Source: Puia dinghuensis
Lineage (GTDB): Bacteria > Bacteroidota > Bacteroidia > Chitinophagales > Chitinophagaceae
Length of the DNA stretch: 64,000 bases
Assembly: GCF_014642875.1 (NCBI RefSeq)
Contig: NZ_BMJC01000005.1
Span: 558,001 to 622,000, forward strand
Direction: 5' to 3'
The notes below the pieces were generated by a model that was not told where the DNA came from, did no database searches, and worked only from the letters and a program-made list of their open reading frames with translations. The position numbers were made by a program, and so were the translations under genes. Each line of letters opens with the position of its first letter. Within the stretch, counting starts at the first letter, position 1. This document shows, in pieces, positions 16,251-24,560 of the stretch.

Positions 16251-18291
16251 GCGTCTTCTGATACACCCTCACATAATCAATCTCATACCTCCGCGGAAAC
16301 ACCGTCCCCTCCAGACTCCCCCCTGCATCCCCACCAAGCGCCAGATTCAATATAATGTACTCAGGCTGCCGGAAAGGATTCACCCCCGAGGCATCACGAT
16401 TATTCAAACTATCCACCGGCACCGCAAGCAGTGTCCGCTCATCCACCGACAGCCGGATCATCGCAGAGTCCCAATCCATCCGCCATACATGAAACTCCCG
16501 TGCCCATCCGGGTCCGCCAAGACTATCCAACGGTGTCCGCCGGCTAAACCACAACGGCGCATGCGGCTTACTCGTACCCGTCGCAATATTGGCCAGTAAT
16601 ATCCGCCGGTAATACTCCATGATATCGATCTCTCCATTGGAAGGCCATTCCCCCTTCACTCCAAGTGTCCAAAACGCCGGCCATAATCCCGCGTCGACAT
16701 CGATCCGCGCCCGCATCTCGAACCGGCCATATTGAAAGCTGTGCAGTCCCCGCGTCAGCAGACTCGCGGAAGTATACCGGATAAGCGAATCCTTCCGCTT
16801 CCAATCCGTACTCCCCGCAACATACAGCGGGTTCGGCTTGCTCTCCTTTCTCGCTTCGATGATCAGTCGCCCGCCGCTGCACCACGCATTCTCCGGCTGA
16901 TACCATTGCGCCTCATGGTTACGCACAAATCCCCTCTCATACCCCCAATTCTTCGGGTCCGGCGCCCCATCGGCATTAAACTCATCCGCCCAAACCAGCT
17001 TGTACCCATCCTCCATCCCCGCTTCTCCCGGTCCATCTTCATGCCCCACCGTCCCGTGCACTCCCGATCCACCCCCCGGTCCCGCCGCTACAACCAGATC
17101 AAGCGCATGATCCACACCCACACTATCGCTCCCACCCCACACCTTCACCGCCGTCCACGGCGCCGCAGGCGCCGCCCAAAACACATCGGAATCCGGCAGT
17201 CCCAACGGCTGAAACACTTCCGTACACAAATACTCACTCCCCATCGTGATATACCCATCGGCAAGATTCTCCTGGTGCCCTGCCAGACCGATATTCAACC
17301 ACCCCTGCACCGTAAAAGTTCCCGGAGCCCCCAGCGTCCGCCTAATCACCGCCGTCAACGCACTCCGCACCTGGCCCGGCAACAATGAAGCCGGCAGCTC
17401 TCTTCGCGCCGCCACATCCGCCAACGCATGAAAGGCCCCACATCGATAGGTGATCGATCGCCCCGTCACCGGGTAACTCCCGTCAACCCCAATCATCCGT
17501 TCCTGCAACTCGGCATATCGTTGCGCAATCCGCTCCATCTTCGTCGCAAACGCCCCATACTTCGCACGAAAAACATCCAGCACCGCCAGCAAAAAAGGCT
17601 GTATCACATAACTGTTGTAATAGTCCTGGTGCATCGCCGGCCCATCGGCAAACGTTCCATCCCCTAAATACCAATGTTGGGAGAACTCGCGCACCGCAAA
17701 CTCTATCCGCATCGGATCATATTCGAGGCCATACTTGCAGAAAAAGGCCTCTATAACGGCAGGAAAAAGTAGCCAATTACTATAGGCCGGCACCGTAGCC
17801 CGCGTCTGCAACAACGCAGCAACCACCTGCTTCTGCACCCCCGCATCGAGGTGCTGCCACAGCCAGGGACAACGGATAAGCCCAAGCGCAAAAAAAGAAG
17901 CATCGACAAGCGGCTGTCCGCCCGTCCACACCATATAATCTTTCGCAGCAGGGTTCACAGCATTAGCAACGGCCCTCAACATCCATTCGCGATATTGCTT
18001 TCTCAACGCCACCTCCTGAGGCGACCCGCCTTCTCCATCCAGCCAGCGCCCCATCCCACTCAGCGTCCGTCCAAACGCCTCCAGGTACATCACCCGGCGA
18101 CGCTCCACCGCATTGTCGATCCGCGGAGACAAAACCACAGGCATGGTCGCCCGCAACCGGTCCTCCGCCAGCGCAGAAACAACCGGTCTCGCCACCTTGT
18201 CCATATACCTCAGCCACATTCCCCGGTCATCACCCTGGCCCTCACAGGCAAGCACACTCATCAAAAACACTCCCAAAAACCATCTTTTCAT
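16246..18291 (-). CDS. DUF2264 - GH16 fusion, secreted glycoside hydrolase
   Basis: The 681-residue protein has a lipoprotein-like signal (LMSVLAC followed by EGQGDD, which resembles a surface-export signal). DUF2264 follows (about 25-400; 'DGTFADGPAMHQDYYNSYV', 'RQCGAF'-like helical-toroid motifs). A Gly-rich linker lies around 405-435, then a GH16 beta-jelly-roll (about 440-681). The GH16 catalytic motif 'EIDIME' gives Glu554, Asp556 and Glu559, preceded by 'FQYGRFEMRARID'. GH16 enzymes cleave beta-1,3/1,4-glucans, agar, carrageenan or xyloglucan; DUF2264 is an uncharacterised (alpha/alpha)6 family linked to polysaccharide use. Joining the two is uncommon. No SusC/SusD pair is adjacent. Confidence 0.9.
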   Translation of the reverse strand: MKRWFLGVFLMSVLACEGQGDDRGMWLRYMDKVARPVVSALAEDRLRATMPVVLSPRIDNAVERRRVMYLEAFGRTLSGMGRWLDGEGGSPQEVALRKQYREWMLRAVANAVNPAAKDYMVWTGGQPLVDASFFALGLIRCPWLWQHLDAGVQKQVVAALLQTRATVPAYSNWLLFPAVIEAFFCKYGLEYDPMRIEFAVREFSQHWYLGDGTFADGPAMHQDYYNSYVIQPFLLAVLDVFRAKYGAFATKMERIAQRYAELQERMIGVDGSYPVTGRSITYRCGAFHALADVAARRELPASLLPGQVRSALTAVIRRTLGAPGTFTVQGWLNIGLAGHQENLADGYITMGSEYLCTEVFQPLGLPDSDVFWAAPAAPWTAVKVWGGSDSVGVDHALDLVVAAGPGGGSGVHGTVGHEDGPGEAGMEDGYKLVWADEFNADGAPDPKNWGYERGFVRNHEAQWYQPENAWCSGGRLIIEARKESKPNPLYVAGSTDWKRKDSLIRYTSASLLTRGLHSFQYGRFEMRARIDVDAGLWPAFWTLGVKGEWPSNGEIDIMEYYRRILLANIATGTSKPHAPLWFSRRTPLDSLGGPGWAREFHVWRMDWDSAMIRLSVDERTLLAVPVDSLNNRDASGVNPFRQPEYIILNLALGGDAGGSLEGTVFPRRYEIDYVRVYQKTR

Positions 18292-18438
18292 ATTTTCTGA
18301 TTATTGCGCGATTTCATCCAACACCGCATGATCCAACCCACAACCTTTCCTCCAATCCCGCACATAAAAATAAGTATCCGTCGCCTCATCCAACACAAAA
18401 CTCTCCTTCCGCCTCGAAATTTCGCTACCTTAGCCACT

Positions 18439-19746
18439 ATGAGAAAACTACTGCTCGGCATCGGCCTCATCGCGCTGACCACCACCACGCACGCCCAACT
18501 CACCACTCCCGAAAAAAAGCTCGTAGACTATATCGACCACCACATGAATGAGGCGATGCAGTTGCTCATCAGCTCCGTCAACATCAACAGCGGCACCCTC
18601 AACATCGCCGGTGTAAAAGCAGTAGGCGAACTCTACGCCGCCCAGCTCCGCAAACTCGGCTTCACCGTCGAATGGATCAGCGAACCCGACTCCCTCCACC
18701 GCGCCGGTCATCTCGTCGCCACCCACATCGGTCTTTCCCCCACCCTCGCCGGCAAGAAAAGTAAAAAAATCTTCCTCATTGGGCACCTCGACACCGTCTT
18801 CGAACCCGACATGCCCGCAGGTCCCTACACAGTCTTCAACGACACCATCGCCACCGGCCAGGGCGTCAACGACATGAAAGGCGGTGACGTCGTCATGATC
18901 ACCGCCCTGCAGGCCCTCGAAGCCGCGGGGCAGCTAAAGGACATGAATATCATCGCATATTTTACGGGGGACGAAGAGCGGTCCGGATCGCCGCATTCCG
19001 TAGCAAGAAAGGATTTCGTAGAAAGAGCAAAGACCTGTGACATCGCCCTGGGCTTCGAGTCGGCCATGGGTCTCCATACAGTTGCCGCCGCTCGCCGCGG
19101 CGCCAGCGGCTGGATGCTCGATGTCACCGCAAAGACCGGTCATTCCGCCACCGTCTTCAGCGATTCCGCCGGCTATGGCGCCATCTATGAAGCCGCCCGG
19201 GTGCTCAACACCTTCCGTGAACAACTCGGCGGCGAGAAATACCTCACCTTCAATCCCGGCCTCATCGTCGGCGGCTCCGGCATCACCGTCGATCCCCAGG
19301 ATGCCCGCGGCGAAGCGCTGGGCAAGACCAATATCATCTCCCCCGCGACTCACGTCACCGGCGACCTGCGTTTCCTCACCGAAACCCAATTGCAAGCCGC
19401 CCGCGAAAAAATGCGGGCCATCGTTGCCAATTCGCTGCCCGGCACACATTCCACCATCCGCTTCACCGATGGCCTGGCCGCGATGGAACCCACCCCCGGT
19501 AACCTCCGCCTCGTAGCCCAGCTCGACAAGGTCACCCAAGATCTGGGCATTGGCGCCACCGTAGCCGGTGATCCCGGCGCCCGCGGCGCCGGTGACATCT
19601 CCGACATCGCCCGCTATCTTGATTGCCTCGACGGCCTCGGCGCCTCCGGCCAGGGCGCCCACAAAGCCGGTGAAACCATCAACCTCAAAGAATATCCCCT
19701 CCTCATCCACCGCGCCGCCGTCTTCCTCTACCGCCTGACCCGGTAA
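18439..19746 (+). CDS. Exported M20 zinc carboxypeptidase (glutamate carboxypeptidase type)
   Basis: I begin at the ATG at 18439 (435 aa), where a signal peptide starts (MRKLLLGIGLIALTTTTHAQ); the frame is open further upstream. The two-zinc site is complete: His116-x-Asp118 ('IGHLDTVFE'), bridging Asp145 ('GVNDMKGG'), catalytic Glu179 with Glu180 ('GDEERSG'), Glu207 ('GFESAMG') and the final His408 ('GAHKAGE'). The layout matches CPG2/M20A carboxypeptidases with a central dimerisation domain. Known members remove C-terminal glutamate or other residues. Periplasmic location is inferred from the leader. Confidence 0.94.
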   Translation: MRKLLLGIGLIALTTTTHAQLTTPEKKLVDYIDHHMNEAMQLLISSVNINSGTLNIAGVKAVGELYAAQLRKLGFTVEWISEPDSLHRAGHLVATHIGLSPTLAGKKSKKIFLIGHLDTVFEPDMPAGPYTVFNDTIATGQGVNDMKGGDVVMITALQALEAAGQLKDMNIIAYFTGDEERSGSPHSVARKDFVERAKTCDIALGFESAMGLHTVAAARRGASGWMLDVTAKTGHSATVFSDSAGYGAIYEAARVLNTFREQLGGEKYLTFNPGLIVGGSGITVDPQDARGEALGKTNIISPATHVTGDLRFLTETQLQAAREKMRAIVANSLPGTHSTIRFTDGLAAMEPTPGNLRLVAQLDKVTQDLGIGATVAGDPGARGAGDISDIARYLDCLDGLGASGQGAHKAGETINLKEYPLLIHRAAVFLYRLTR

Positions 19747-19765
19747 CGCCCCGTCTTACACAACC

Positions 19766-19789
19766 GCGCCGCCCCTGACGGGGCGGCGC
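19766..19789. terminator. Strong hairpin between convergent genes
   Basis: GCGCCGCCCC-TGAC-GGGGCGGCGC is a perfect 10-base stem with a 4-base loop, 20 bases after the M20 gene and 6 bases before the end of the opposing M56-amidase gene. A long U-run is missing on both strands, so it may act as a bidirectional or 3'-end-protecting hairpin rather than a classical terminator. Confidence 0.6.
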
Positions 19790-19794
19790 CGCTC

Positions 19795-21294
19795 TTATCC
19801 CTTCACCTGCTGATATCGCACAATCCCCTGCAATATATCCCGCGCAATCTTCTCCTGGTTATCCGCACTACCGATAAACGCCCGATCCCTCTCAGAATCG
19901 ATATCCCCGCACTCGATCAACACAGCCGGAACAGTTGCGTGACGCAACACCCAGACACCCTGCGTAGGTTCCCGCAAGTTGTCCCCGGTAGTATAGCTCG
20001 GCTTCAACGCGTCGATCAACACCCCCCCGAGCCGGGCGCTCTGTTGAAACAATGAATTCTCCTTCGATACATAGATTTGAAATCCCGCTCCATCGGCTAC
20101 ACTCCCCCTATTTACATGCAGTGAGATGAACAGGTCAGCCCCCTTTTCGCCGGCAAGCGCACTCCGGTAGTGCAGCGACTCCTCGATGGTATTCTTTCCA
20201 CCCGACAGCTCATCTCCATCCCGGCTCAGCACCACATTCACGCCGTACTCGGAAGCCAGTTGCTTCACCTTCCGCGCCAGCGACAAATTGATATCTTTCT
20301 CTTTCACGCCATTCGAGGCGACGGCCCCATCATCCGATCCGCCATGACCGGCATCGATGATCACCGTCAACGGCTTAGACACAGGATGCGGCTTCCTTCC
20401 GGAAAAAGCACAAAACAGCAAAAAAGACAAAGGCAATACCATCCACCGGCACAGGCGGCCGGGATTAATAGAATTTAATTGGGTGATCATGTTGATACGA
20501 CGTTTTATTGATGAAGAAAAAAATGAATGAACCAACCCATGCTGACTATCCAGCGTCTGCCACAACAACAGCTCCGCATACGCATACCGGTCCCCATCAC
20601 CAAGCGCACATGCGTCGGCCTCGAATTCATGGATGGTCCGCAGCTCCCGGTAGATGAGGTAAAAGAAAGGATTAAACCAGAAAACGATCAACAACGGCCG
20701 CAACAGCAACAGGTCTATCGTATGCCCCCGCCGGACATGCACCAGCTCATGGCGCAGCATCTGCCGGCCAGACGGACTATCCCTGTCAATCTCCAAATTC
20801 CAGAAAATGACCTTTAGAAAAGAGAAAGGCGTCCCCGGCTCCCGCGTCAGCAGCAGAACACAATCTCCCCATCTCTCCCGGGGATATTTCCGATATGATC
20901 GAAGAATAAAAACAAGCTGCCGTAAAAAGATTCCCCCCAGAACCACCATCACCAGCGCATAGCCCCCCAGCACCCATAGCTGACCATCCACAACACCCGC
21001 CGAAACATGATGCCCCGCACCACCCGTCACTTCCTTCCAGTCACCAGCCACTATCGCATGCATGACACCCGACCACACCGGCGTCTCCTCCGGTCCGCTC
21101 CAAAAAGCAAGCCCCGGCAAAGGGACCAACGGCATCACCACGGCCAGCAACACCGTCAACAGCAGGTAGACCCGGTTATATCCGTGGAAGCATCGGTTGC
21201 GCAGCAACAGCCAATAATACCCGAACAATACGGCGGAGATACAAACCGACTTCAGCGCATACACCAGCGCACCACCAATAGACAGGCTCATCAT
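19795..21294 (-). CDS. M56 (BlaR1-type) membrane protein fused to an N-acetylmuramoyl-L-alanine amidase
   Basis: A 499-residue two-part protein. The N-terminal half is the BlaR1/M56 membrane module, with several helices and zinc-peptidase motif His182-Glu183-L-V-His186 facing the cytoplasm. A last helix (about 285-300) leads to a C-terminal Amidase_3 domain with the full set His317 ('IIDAGHGG'), Glu332, His393 ('ISLHVN') and Glu461 ('LIECGD'). BlaR1 normally carries a penicillin-binding sensor there. Here the sensor position holds a cell-wall amidase, so the input may be muropeptide binding or cleavage (inference). It overlaps the blaI-like gene by 4 bases (ATGA). Confidence 0.92.
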   Translation of the reverse strand: MMSLSIGGALVYALKSVCISAVLFGYYWLLLRNRCFHGYNRVYLLLTVLLAVVMPLVPLPGLAFWSGPEETPVWSGVMHAIVAGDWKEVTGGAGHHVSAGVVDGQLWVLGGYALVMVVLGGIFLRQLVFILRSYRKYPRERWGDCVLLLTREPGTPFSFLKVIFWNLEIDRDSPSGRQMLRHELVHVRRGHTIDLLLLRPLLIVFWFNPFFYLIYRELRTIHEFEADACALGDGDRYAYAELLLWQTLDSQHGLVHSFFSSSIKRRINMITQLNSINPGRLCRWMVLPLSFLLFCAFSGRKPHPVSKPLTVIIDAGHGGSDDGAVASNGVKEKDINLSLARKVKQLASEYGVNVVLSRDGDELSGGKNTIEESLHYRSALAGEKGADLFISLHVNRGSVADGAGFQIYVSKENSLFQQSARLGGVLIDALKPSYTTGDNLREPTQGVWVLRHATVPAVLIECGDIDSERDRAFIGSADNQEKIARDILQGIVRYQQVKG

Positions 21295-21662
21295 GGCTTT
21301 GGATTTTTGGCTGACTTTATCTGTTGCAACAGCTCTTCCAGCTCCTGCAGGCTGAGCTTCTTGTCGTTCACAAACTGCGACACCAGTTTCGCCGCACTCC
21401 CCTCGAAATATCCCTTTACCAATTGCTGGGCGCTCTTCCGGCCATATTCTGCTTTCGTGATCCGCGGTTCATAACAATTGTTCCGCCCCACTATGGAATA
21501 AGTCACATACTCCTTCTCCACCAATATCTTCAACAGCGTGGCAATAGTGTTCGGGTGCGGCTTCGGCTCCGGCGTCTCTTCTACAATGTCTTTCAAAAAC
21601 CCCTTCCCAAGCCGCCACAACACCAGCATCACCTGCTCTTCAGCCTTTGTCAATGGTTTCAT
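21291..21662 (-). CDS. BlaI/MecI/CopY-family repressor
   Basis: A 123-residue repressor from the ATG at 21662, preferred over a TTG one codon upstream. The winged-helix (about 5-70; 'LTKAEEQVMLVLWRLGKGF', 'HPNTIATLLKILVEKEYV') and the C-terminal dimerisation helices match BlaI/MecI. In known systems the M56 protease partner causes cleavage of BlaI between these parts. Two palindromes lie immediately upstream, so it very likely represses its own operon with the M56-amidase gene. Confidence 0.94.
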   Translation of the reverse strand: MKPLTKAEEQVMLVLWRLGKGFLKDIVEETPEPKPHPNTIATLLKILVEKEYVTYSIVGRNNCYEPRITKAEYGRKSAQQLVKGYFEGSAAKLVSQFVNDKKLSLQELEELLQQIKSAKNPKP

Positions 21663-21663
21663 C

Positions 21664-21679
21664 AACTAAGTTTTTAGTT
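21664..21679. promoter_or_regulatory. BlaI-type operator palindrome, proximal
   Basis: AACTAA-GTTT-TTAGTT begins one base upstream of the repressor start codon. It shares its half-sites with the second palindrome; the centres are 32 bases (about three helical turns) apart. Position, symmetry and the neighbouring blaI-like gene support an autoregulatory operator. Confidence 0.75.
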
Positions 21680-21693
21680 ATACAACAAATATA

Positions 21694-21713
21694 ATAACTA
21701 AATTCTTAGTTAT
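21694..21713. promoter_or_regulatory. BlaI-type operator palindrome, distal
   Basis: ATAACTAA-ATTC-TTAGTTAT is a perfect 8-base inverted repeat with a 4-base centre. It lies 32-51 bases upstream of the repressor start and 53 bases before the divergent membrane protein at 21766, so it could control both directions. Confidence 0.78.
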
Positions 21714-21765
21714 CCAAATTTCAATGCAACTTTTTTTGCATCTTTGTTCTACTCCAAACCAAAAA

Positions 21766-22266
21766 ATGAAACTCCTCCCATACGAAAAGTATACCCTATC
21801 TACTCCTCTGACCATTCCCGAAGCTCAACAACACCTCCTCACACAACTGGAGGCAACAAGATACTGGTCGATTAGCATACCAAAGGAGAACAAACCCTAT
21901 ATAGGGACCCTCACCGCCGACGGTTTCACCATGAAGCGCATCATCACTGGACGCAAAGCCTTCCTCCCCATCATCACCGGCCGCTTCTCAAATGCGGATG
22001 GCAAAACCACAATTGCCATCCGCATGCGACCCCATACCTTCGAACTCGTCATGGTGATCGTCGGGATGGGCTTCCTCGGCGCCGCCGGCATCTCCGCACT
22101 ACTCACCGCCCTCAGGGATGTCCGGAACCATGCCGCTGATATCGCATATAGTGCGTCCATACCCATTCTAATGTTCTTCGGTATTTATGCACTCATGACA
22201 ATGCTCTTTCAATCGGAGGTTGCACAGTCGAAAAAATTCCTCGCCGGTCTCTTCAAACCAGAATAA
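21766..22266 (+). CDS. Hypothetical membrane protein
   Basis: The ATG at 21766 gives 166 residues; an earlier in-frame ATG adds a leader that looks non-coding. The N-terminal 95 residues are soluble, and two membrane helices follow ('FELVMVIVGMGFLGAAGI' and 'ASIPILMFFGIYALMTMLF'), leaving a short C-terminal tail. I do not recognise a family. It is divergent from the BlaI operon and shares its 103-base upstream region, including both operators, so it may belong to the same regulon (inference). Confidence 0.75.
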   Translation: MKLLPYEKYTLSTPLTIPEAQQHLLTQLEATRYWSISIPKENKPYIGTLTADGFTMKRIITGRKAFLPIITGRFSNADGKTTIAIRMRPHTFELVMVIVGMGFLGAAGISALLTALRDVRNHAADIAYSASIPILMFFGIYALMTMLFQSEVAQSKKFLAGLFKPE

Positions 22267-22291
22267 CCTTCAATCATCCTCACAGCCCCAC

Positions 22292-23311
22292 CTACGCCTT
22301 CCTATTCCTCCCCGTATACTCCAACATCCACCCCGGATATTCCGCCGGCAACTTACTCACCTCATCCAGCCGTTGGAGCTCTTCCACACTAAAGCTCACC
22401 TCGGGCGAGAGAAGATTATCCTCCAGCTGCTCCATCGTATTGGCGCCGATAATGACAGAAGTCACCGCCGGCTGATGCAGCAACCAGGCCAGCGCCAGCT
22501 GCGCCACCGACGCCTTCTTTGCCTTCGCCATCGGCTCCAGCACATCGATGATGTCAAAGGCCCGGTCTTTATTCACCGGCGGGAAATCGAACCCGATGCG
22601 CCGCCCGCCTTCCGTGCCCTTGTTGTCACGCTTGTATTTGCCGCTCAGCAAACCACCGGCCAGGGGACTCCACACCATCAGCCCTACCCGCTGATCCGTC
22701 AACAAGGGTATGATCTCCCTTTCCAGGTCGCGCCCTGCAATCGTATAATAGGCCTGCAACGAAATAAAGGCAGCCTGCCGGGTATAATGGGAATGGTCCA
22801 ACGCCTTCGTCAATTGCCAGGCGGCAAAATTGCTGGCGCCGGTATACCGCACCTTGCCCGATCGTACAAGATCGTCCAGCGCCCTGATCGTCTCTTCCAC
22901 CGGCGTCAGCGGATCGAAGGAGTGAACCTGGTACAGATCGATATAATCCGTCTGTAATCGCCGCAGGCTCTCCTCCACCTGAAAGAAGATATGCTTGCGC
23001 GTGAGCCCAACATCATTCGGTCCCGGCCCCATCTCGCCCCGCACCTTCGTCGCCAGGATAAGTTCATCCCGGCGCAGCCCAAGATTACGGATAGACTGTC
23101 CGGTCAGTTCTTCGGACAACCCCTCCGAATAAACATTAGCCGTGTCGATAAAATTGATACCCGCATCTATCGACCGCTTCACCACCTTGTCCACCGCCTC
23201 CTGGTCCAGGTTGCCGATCATCTTGGCCCAACCCTTGCCCCCGAAGGTCATCGTACCGAGACAGAGTTCAGAAACTTTTAGTCCTGTGTTCCCCAACAAT
23301 TTGTACTTCAT
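22292..23311 (-). CDS. Aldo/keto reductase
   Basis: A 339-residue TIM-barrel oxidoreductase. The catalytic tetrad is present: Asp and Tyr in 'INFIDTANVYSEG', Lys in 'LILATKVRGE', His in 'YIDLYQVHSFD'. The C-terminal NADPH-binding segment 'SVIIGANTMEQLEDN' is typical of YajO/YhdN-like members. It reduces aldehydes or ketones in the cytoplasm; the substrate is unknown. It is divergent from an SDR gene whose 3' neighbour is an HxlR regulator, which suggests a shared redox or electrophile response (inference). Confidence 0.94.
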   Translation of the reverse strand: MKYKLLGNTGLKVSELCLGTMTFGGKGWAKMIGNLDQEAVDKVVKRSIDAGINFIDTANVYSEGLSEELTGQSIRNLGLRRDELILATKVRGEMGPGPNDVGLTRKHIFFQVEESLRRLQTDYIDLYQVHSFDPLTPVEETIRALDDLVRSGKVRYTGASNFAAWQLTKALDHSHYTRQAAFISLQAYYTIAGRDLEREIIPLLTDQRVGLMVWSPLAGGLLSGKYKRDNKGTEGGRRIGFDFPPVNKDRAFDIIDVLEPMAKAKKASVAQLALAWLLHQPAVTSVIIGANTMEQLEDNLLSPEVSFSVEELQRLDEVSKLPAEYPGWMLEYTGRNRKA

Positions 23312-23354
23312 ATTTGTATTGTTATATTTAATTCTTCAAACCAACCACCCCAAC

Positions 23355-24077
23355 ATGCAACTTTCGAATAATACTATCCTCATCACCGGTGGCGCCACCG
23401 GCATCGGCCTGGGATTGACGCGCCGGTTCATTCAACACAAGAATACCGTGATAGTTTGCGGCAGACGGGAAGATGTCCTAAAGGATGCTGCCGCAGAGCT
23501 TCCAGGGCTAATTACAAAAAAATGCGATCTGGAAGATCCCGCCGAAAGAGAAGCCCTGTATGCCTGGGTTACAAAGGAACATCCCGGTCTCAACATACTC
23601 GTCAACAACGCCGGTATCCAAAACTGGATGAACATCACCGACAAGGATTTCTATTCGCGCGCCAGACAGGAAATAGCCATCAACATCGAGGCGCCCCTCC
23701 ACCTCACCTCTCTCTTCCTCCAACACCAGCCACTGACGACAGTCATGAACGTCACTTCCGGTCTCTCCTTCGTCCCCGTGTCCAAGGCGCCGGTCTACTC
23801 CGCAACGAAAGCTTTCTTTCATTCCTTCAACCTATCGCTTCGCCACTCCCTGAAGGCCCGCAACATCGAGGTTATCGAGATCATCCCGCCCGCCCTCAAC
23901 ACCGACCTCGGCGCAAAAGGCATCCACGACAGCTTCCCACCCGTGAGCGACTTCATCGAGGCCATCTTCACGCAGCTGCAGGCCGGCATGACAGAACTCA
24001 CCTTCGGTTTTAGCGAGGCCATGACCAAGGCTGGTCCCGCCGAACTTCAGGCTGCCTTCACCCGCTTGAACCCTTAA
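23355..24077 (+). CDS. Short-chain dehydrogenase/reductase (DltE-like)
   Basis: I choose the ATG at 23355 (240 aa) since the Rossmann fold begins directly after it ('ITGGATGIGLGLTRRF'). The SDR marks follow: 'ILVNNAGIQNW' and catalytic Y-x-x-x-K in 'VYSATKAFFH'. 'IEVIEIIPPALNTDLG' is characteristic of the DltE-like subgroup of atypical SDRs. The gene overlaps the convergent HxlR regulator by 4 bases. Cytoplasmic NAD(P)-dependent reduction is expected; the substrate is unknown. Confidence 0.93.
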   Translation: MQLSNNTILITGGATGIGLGLTRRFIQHKNTVIVCGRREDVLKDAAAELPGLITKKCDLEDPAEREALYAWVTKEHPGLNILVNNAGIQNWMNITDKDFYSRARQEIAINIEAPLHLTSLFLQHQPLTTVMNVTSGLSFVPVSKAPVYSATKAFFHSFNLSLRHSLKARNIEVIEIIPPALNTDLGAKGIHDSFPPVSDFIEAIFTQLQAGMTELTFGFSEAMTKAGPAELQAAFTRLNP

Positions 24078-24439
24078 TGCCCCTCACCAAAAGCATATTT
24101 TAGTCCCCATTCCCTCATAGAGAGAATTATCGGCCGCAACGTCCGCCCCTTCTCCGTCATATAATACTCCACCCGCGGCGGCATCTCCGCAAAGACCTTG
24201 CGCTCGATGATCCCATCCCGCTCCAGCTCCCGCAGCTGATCGGTCAGCATCTTCTTGCTGATGCCACAGATCATCCCATGCATCTCGCCAAACCGGTTTA
24301 TCTCATGACTGATCAAATAAAGGATCACCGGTTTCCACTTGCCACCGATCACCGCGATCGTTGCGCTTACCGGGCACCCGCCGGTTTGCATGAAGTCCTG
24401 GCGCAGCTCTTCCCAAAGCCCCTTTTTTTCTGTTTTCAT
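24074..24439 (-). CDS. HxlR-family transcriptional regulator
   Basis: A 121-residue winged-helix protein with HxlR marks: an N-terminal Cys ('GGCPVSATIAVIGGKWKPVI'), 'INRFGEMHGMICGISKKMLT' and the wing 'RVEYYMTEKGR'. HxlR proteins often sense electrophiles or oxidants through a conserved cysteine, and commonly sit beside SDR or reductase genes, as here. An inverted repeat 32 bases upstream is a candidate operator. Confidence 0.94.
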   Translation of the reverse strand: MKTEKKGLWEELRQDFMQTGGCPVSATIAVIGGKWKPVILYLISHEINRFGEMHGMICGISKKMLTDQLRELERDGIIERKVFAEMPPRVEYYMTEKGRTLRPIILSMREWGLKYAFGEGH

Positions 24440-24470
24440 GATGAATATGTAATCGGCTGAAACCCAGTAT

Positions 24471-24498
24471 TGGTCACCTTTTCCTCACCAGGTAACCA
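24471..24498. promoter_or_regulatory. Candidate HxlR operator dyad
   Basis: TGGTCACC (24471-24478) and GGTAACCA (24491-24498) form an inverted repeat with one mismatch across 12 bases, with half-sites 20 bases apart. It lies between the HxlR gene and the divergent propeller-haemoglobin gene, so it could regulate either. Confidence 0.45.
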
Positions 24499-24560
24499 TT
24501 TTTTTACTACTGTAAAGAGTTAGAAGCAATCCCTACCTTCATAAAGTTAACACAAAATCC

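Noticed and set aside
16732-17388. Plus-strand open frame within the DUF2264-GH16 gene
   Set aside because: The product is Arg/His/Pro-rich and lacks any family resemblance; the opposite strand has catalytic motifs.
19766-19789. Copy of the 16.1-kb hairpin element
   Set aside because: It shares only the GCCGCCCC/GGGGCGGC stem; the characteristic flanks are missing, so chance similarity of GC stems is enough.
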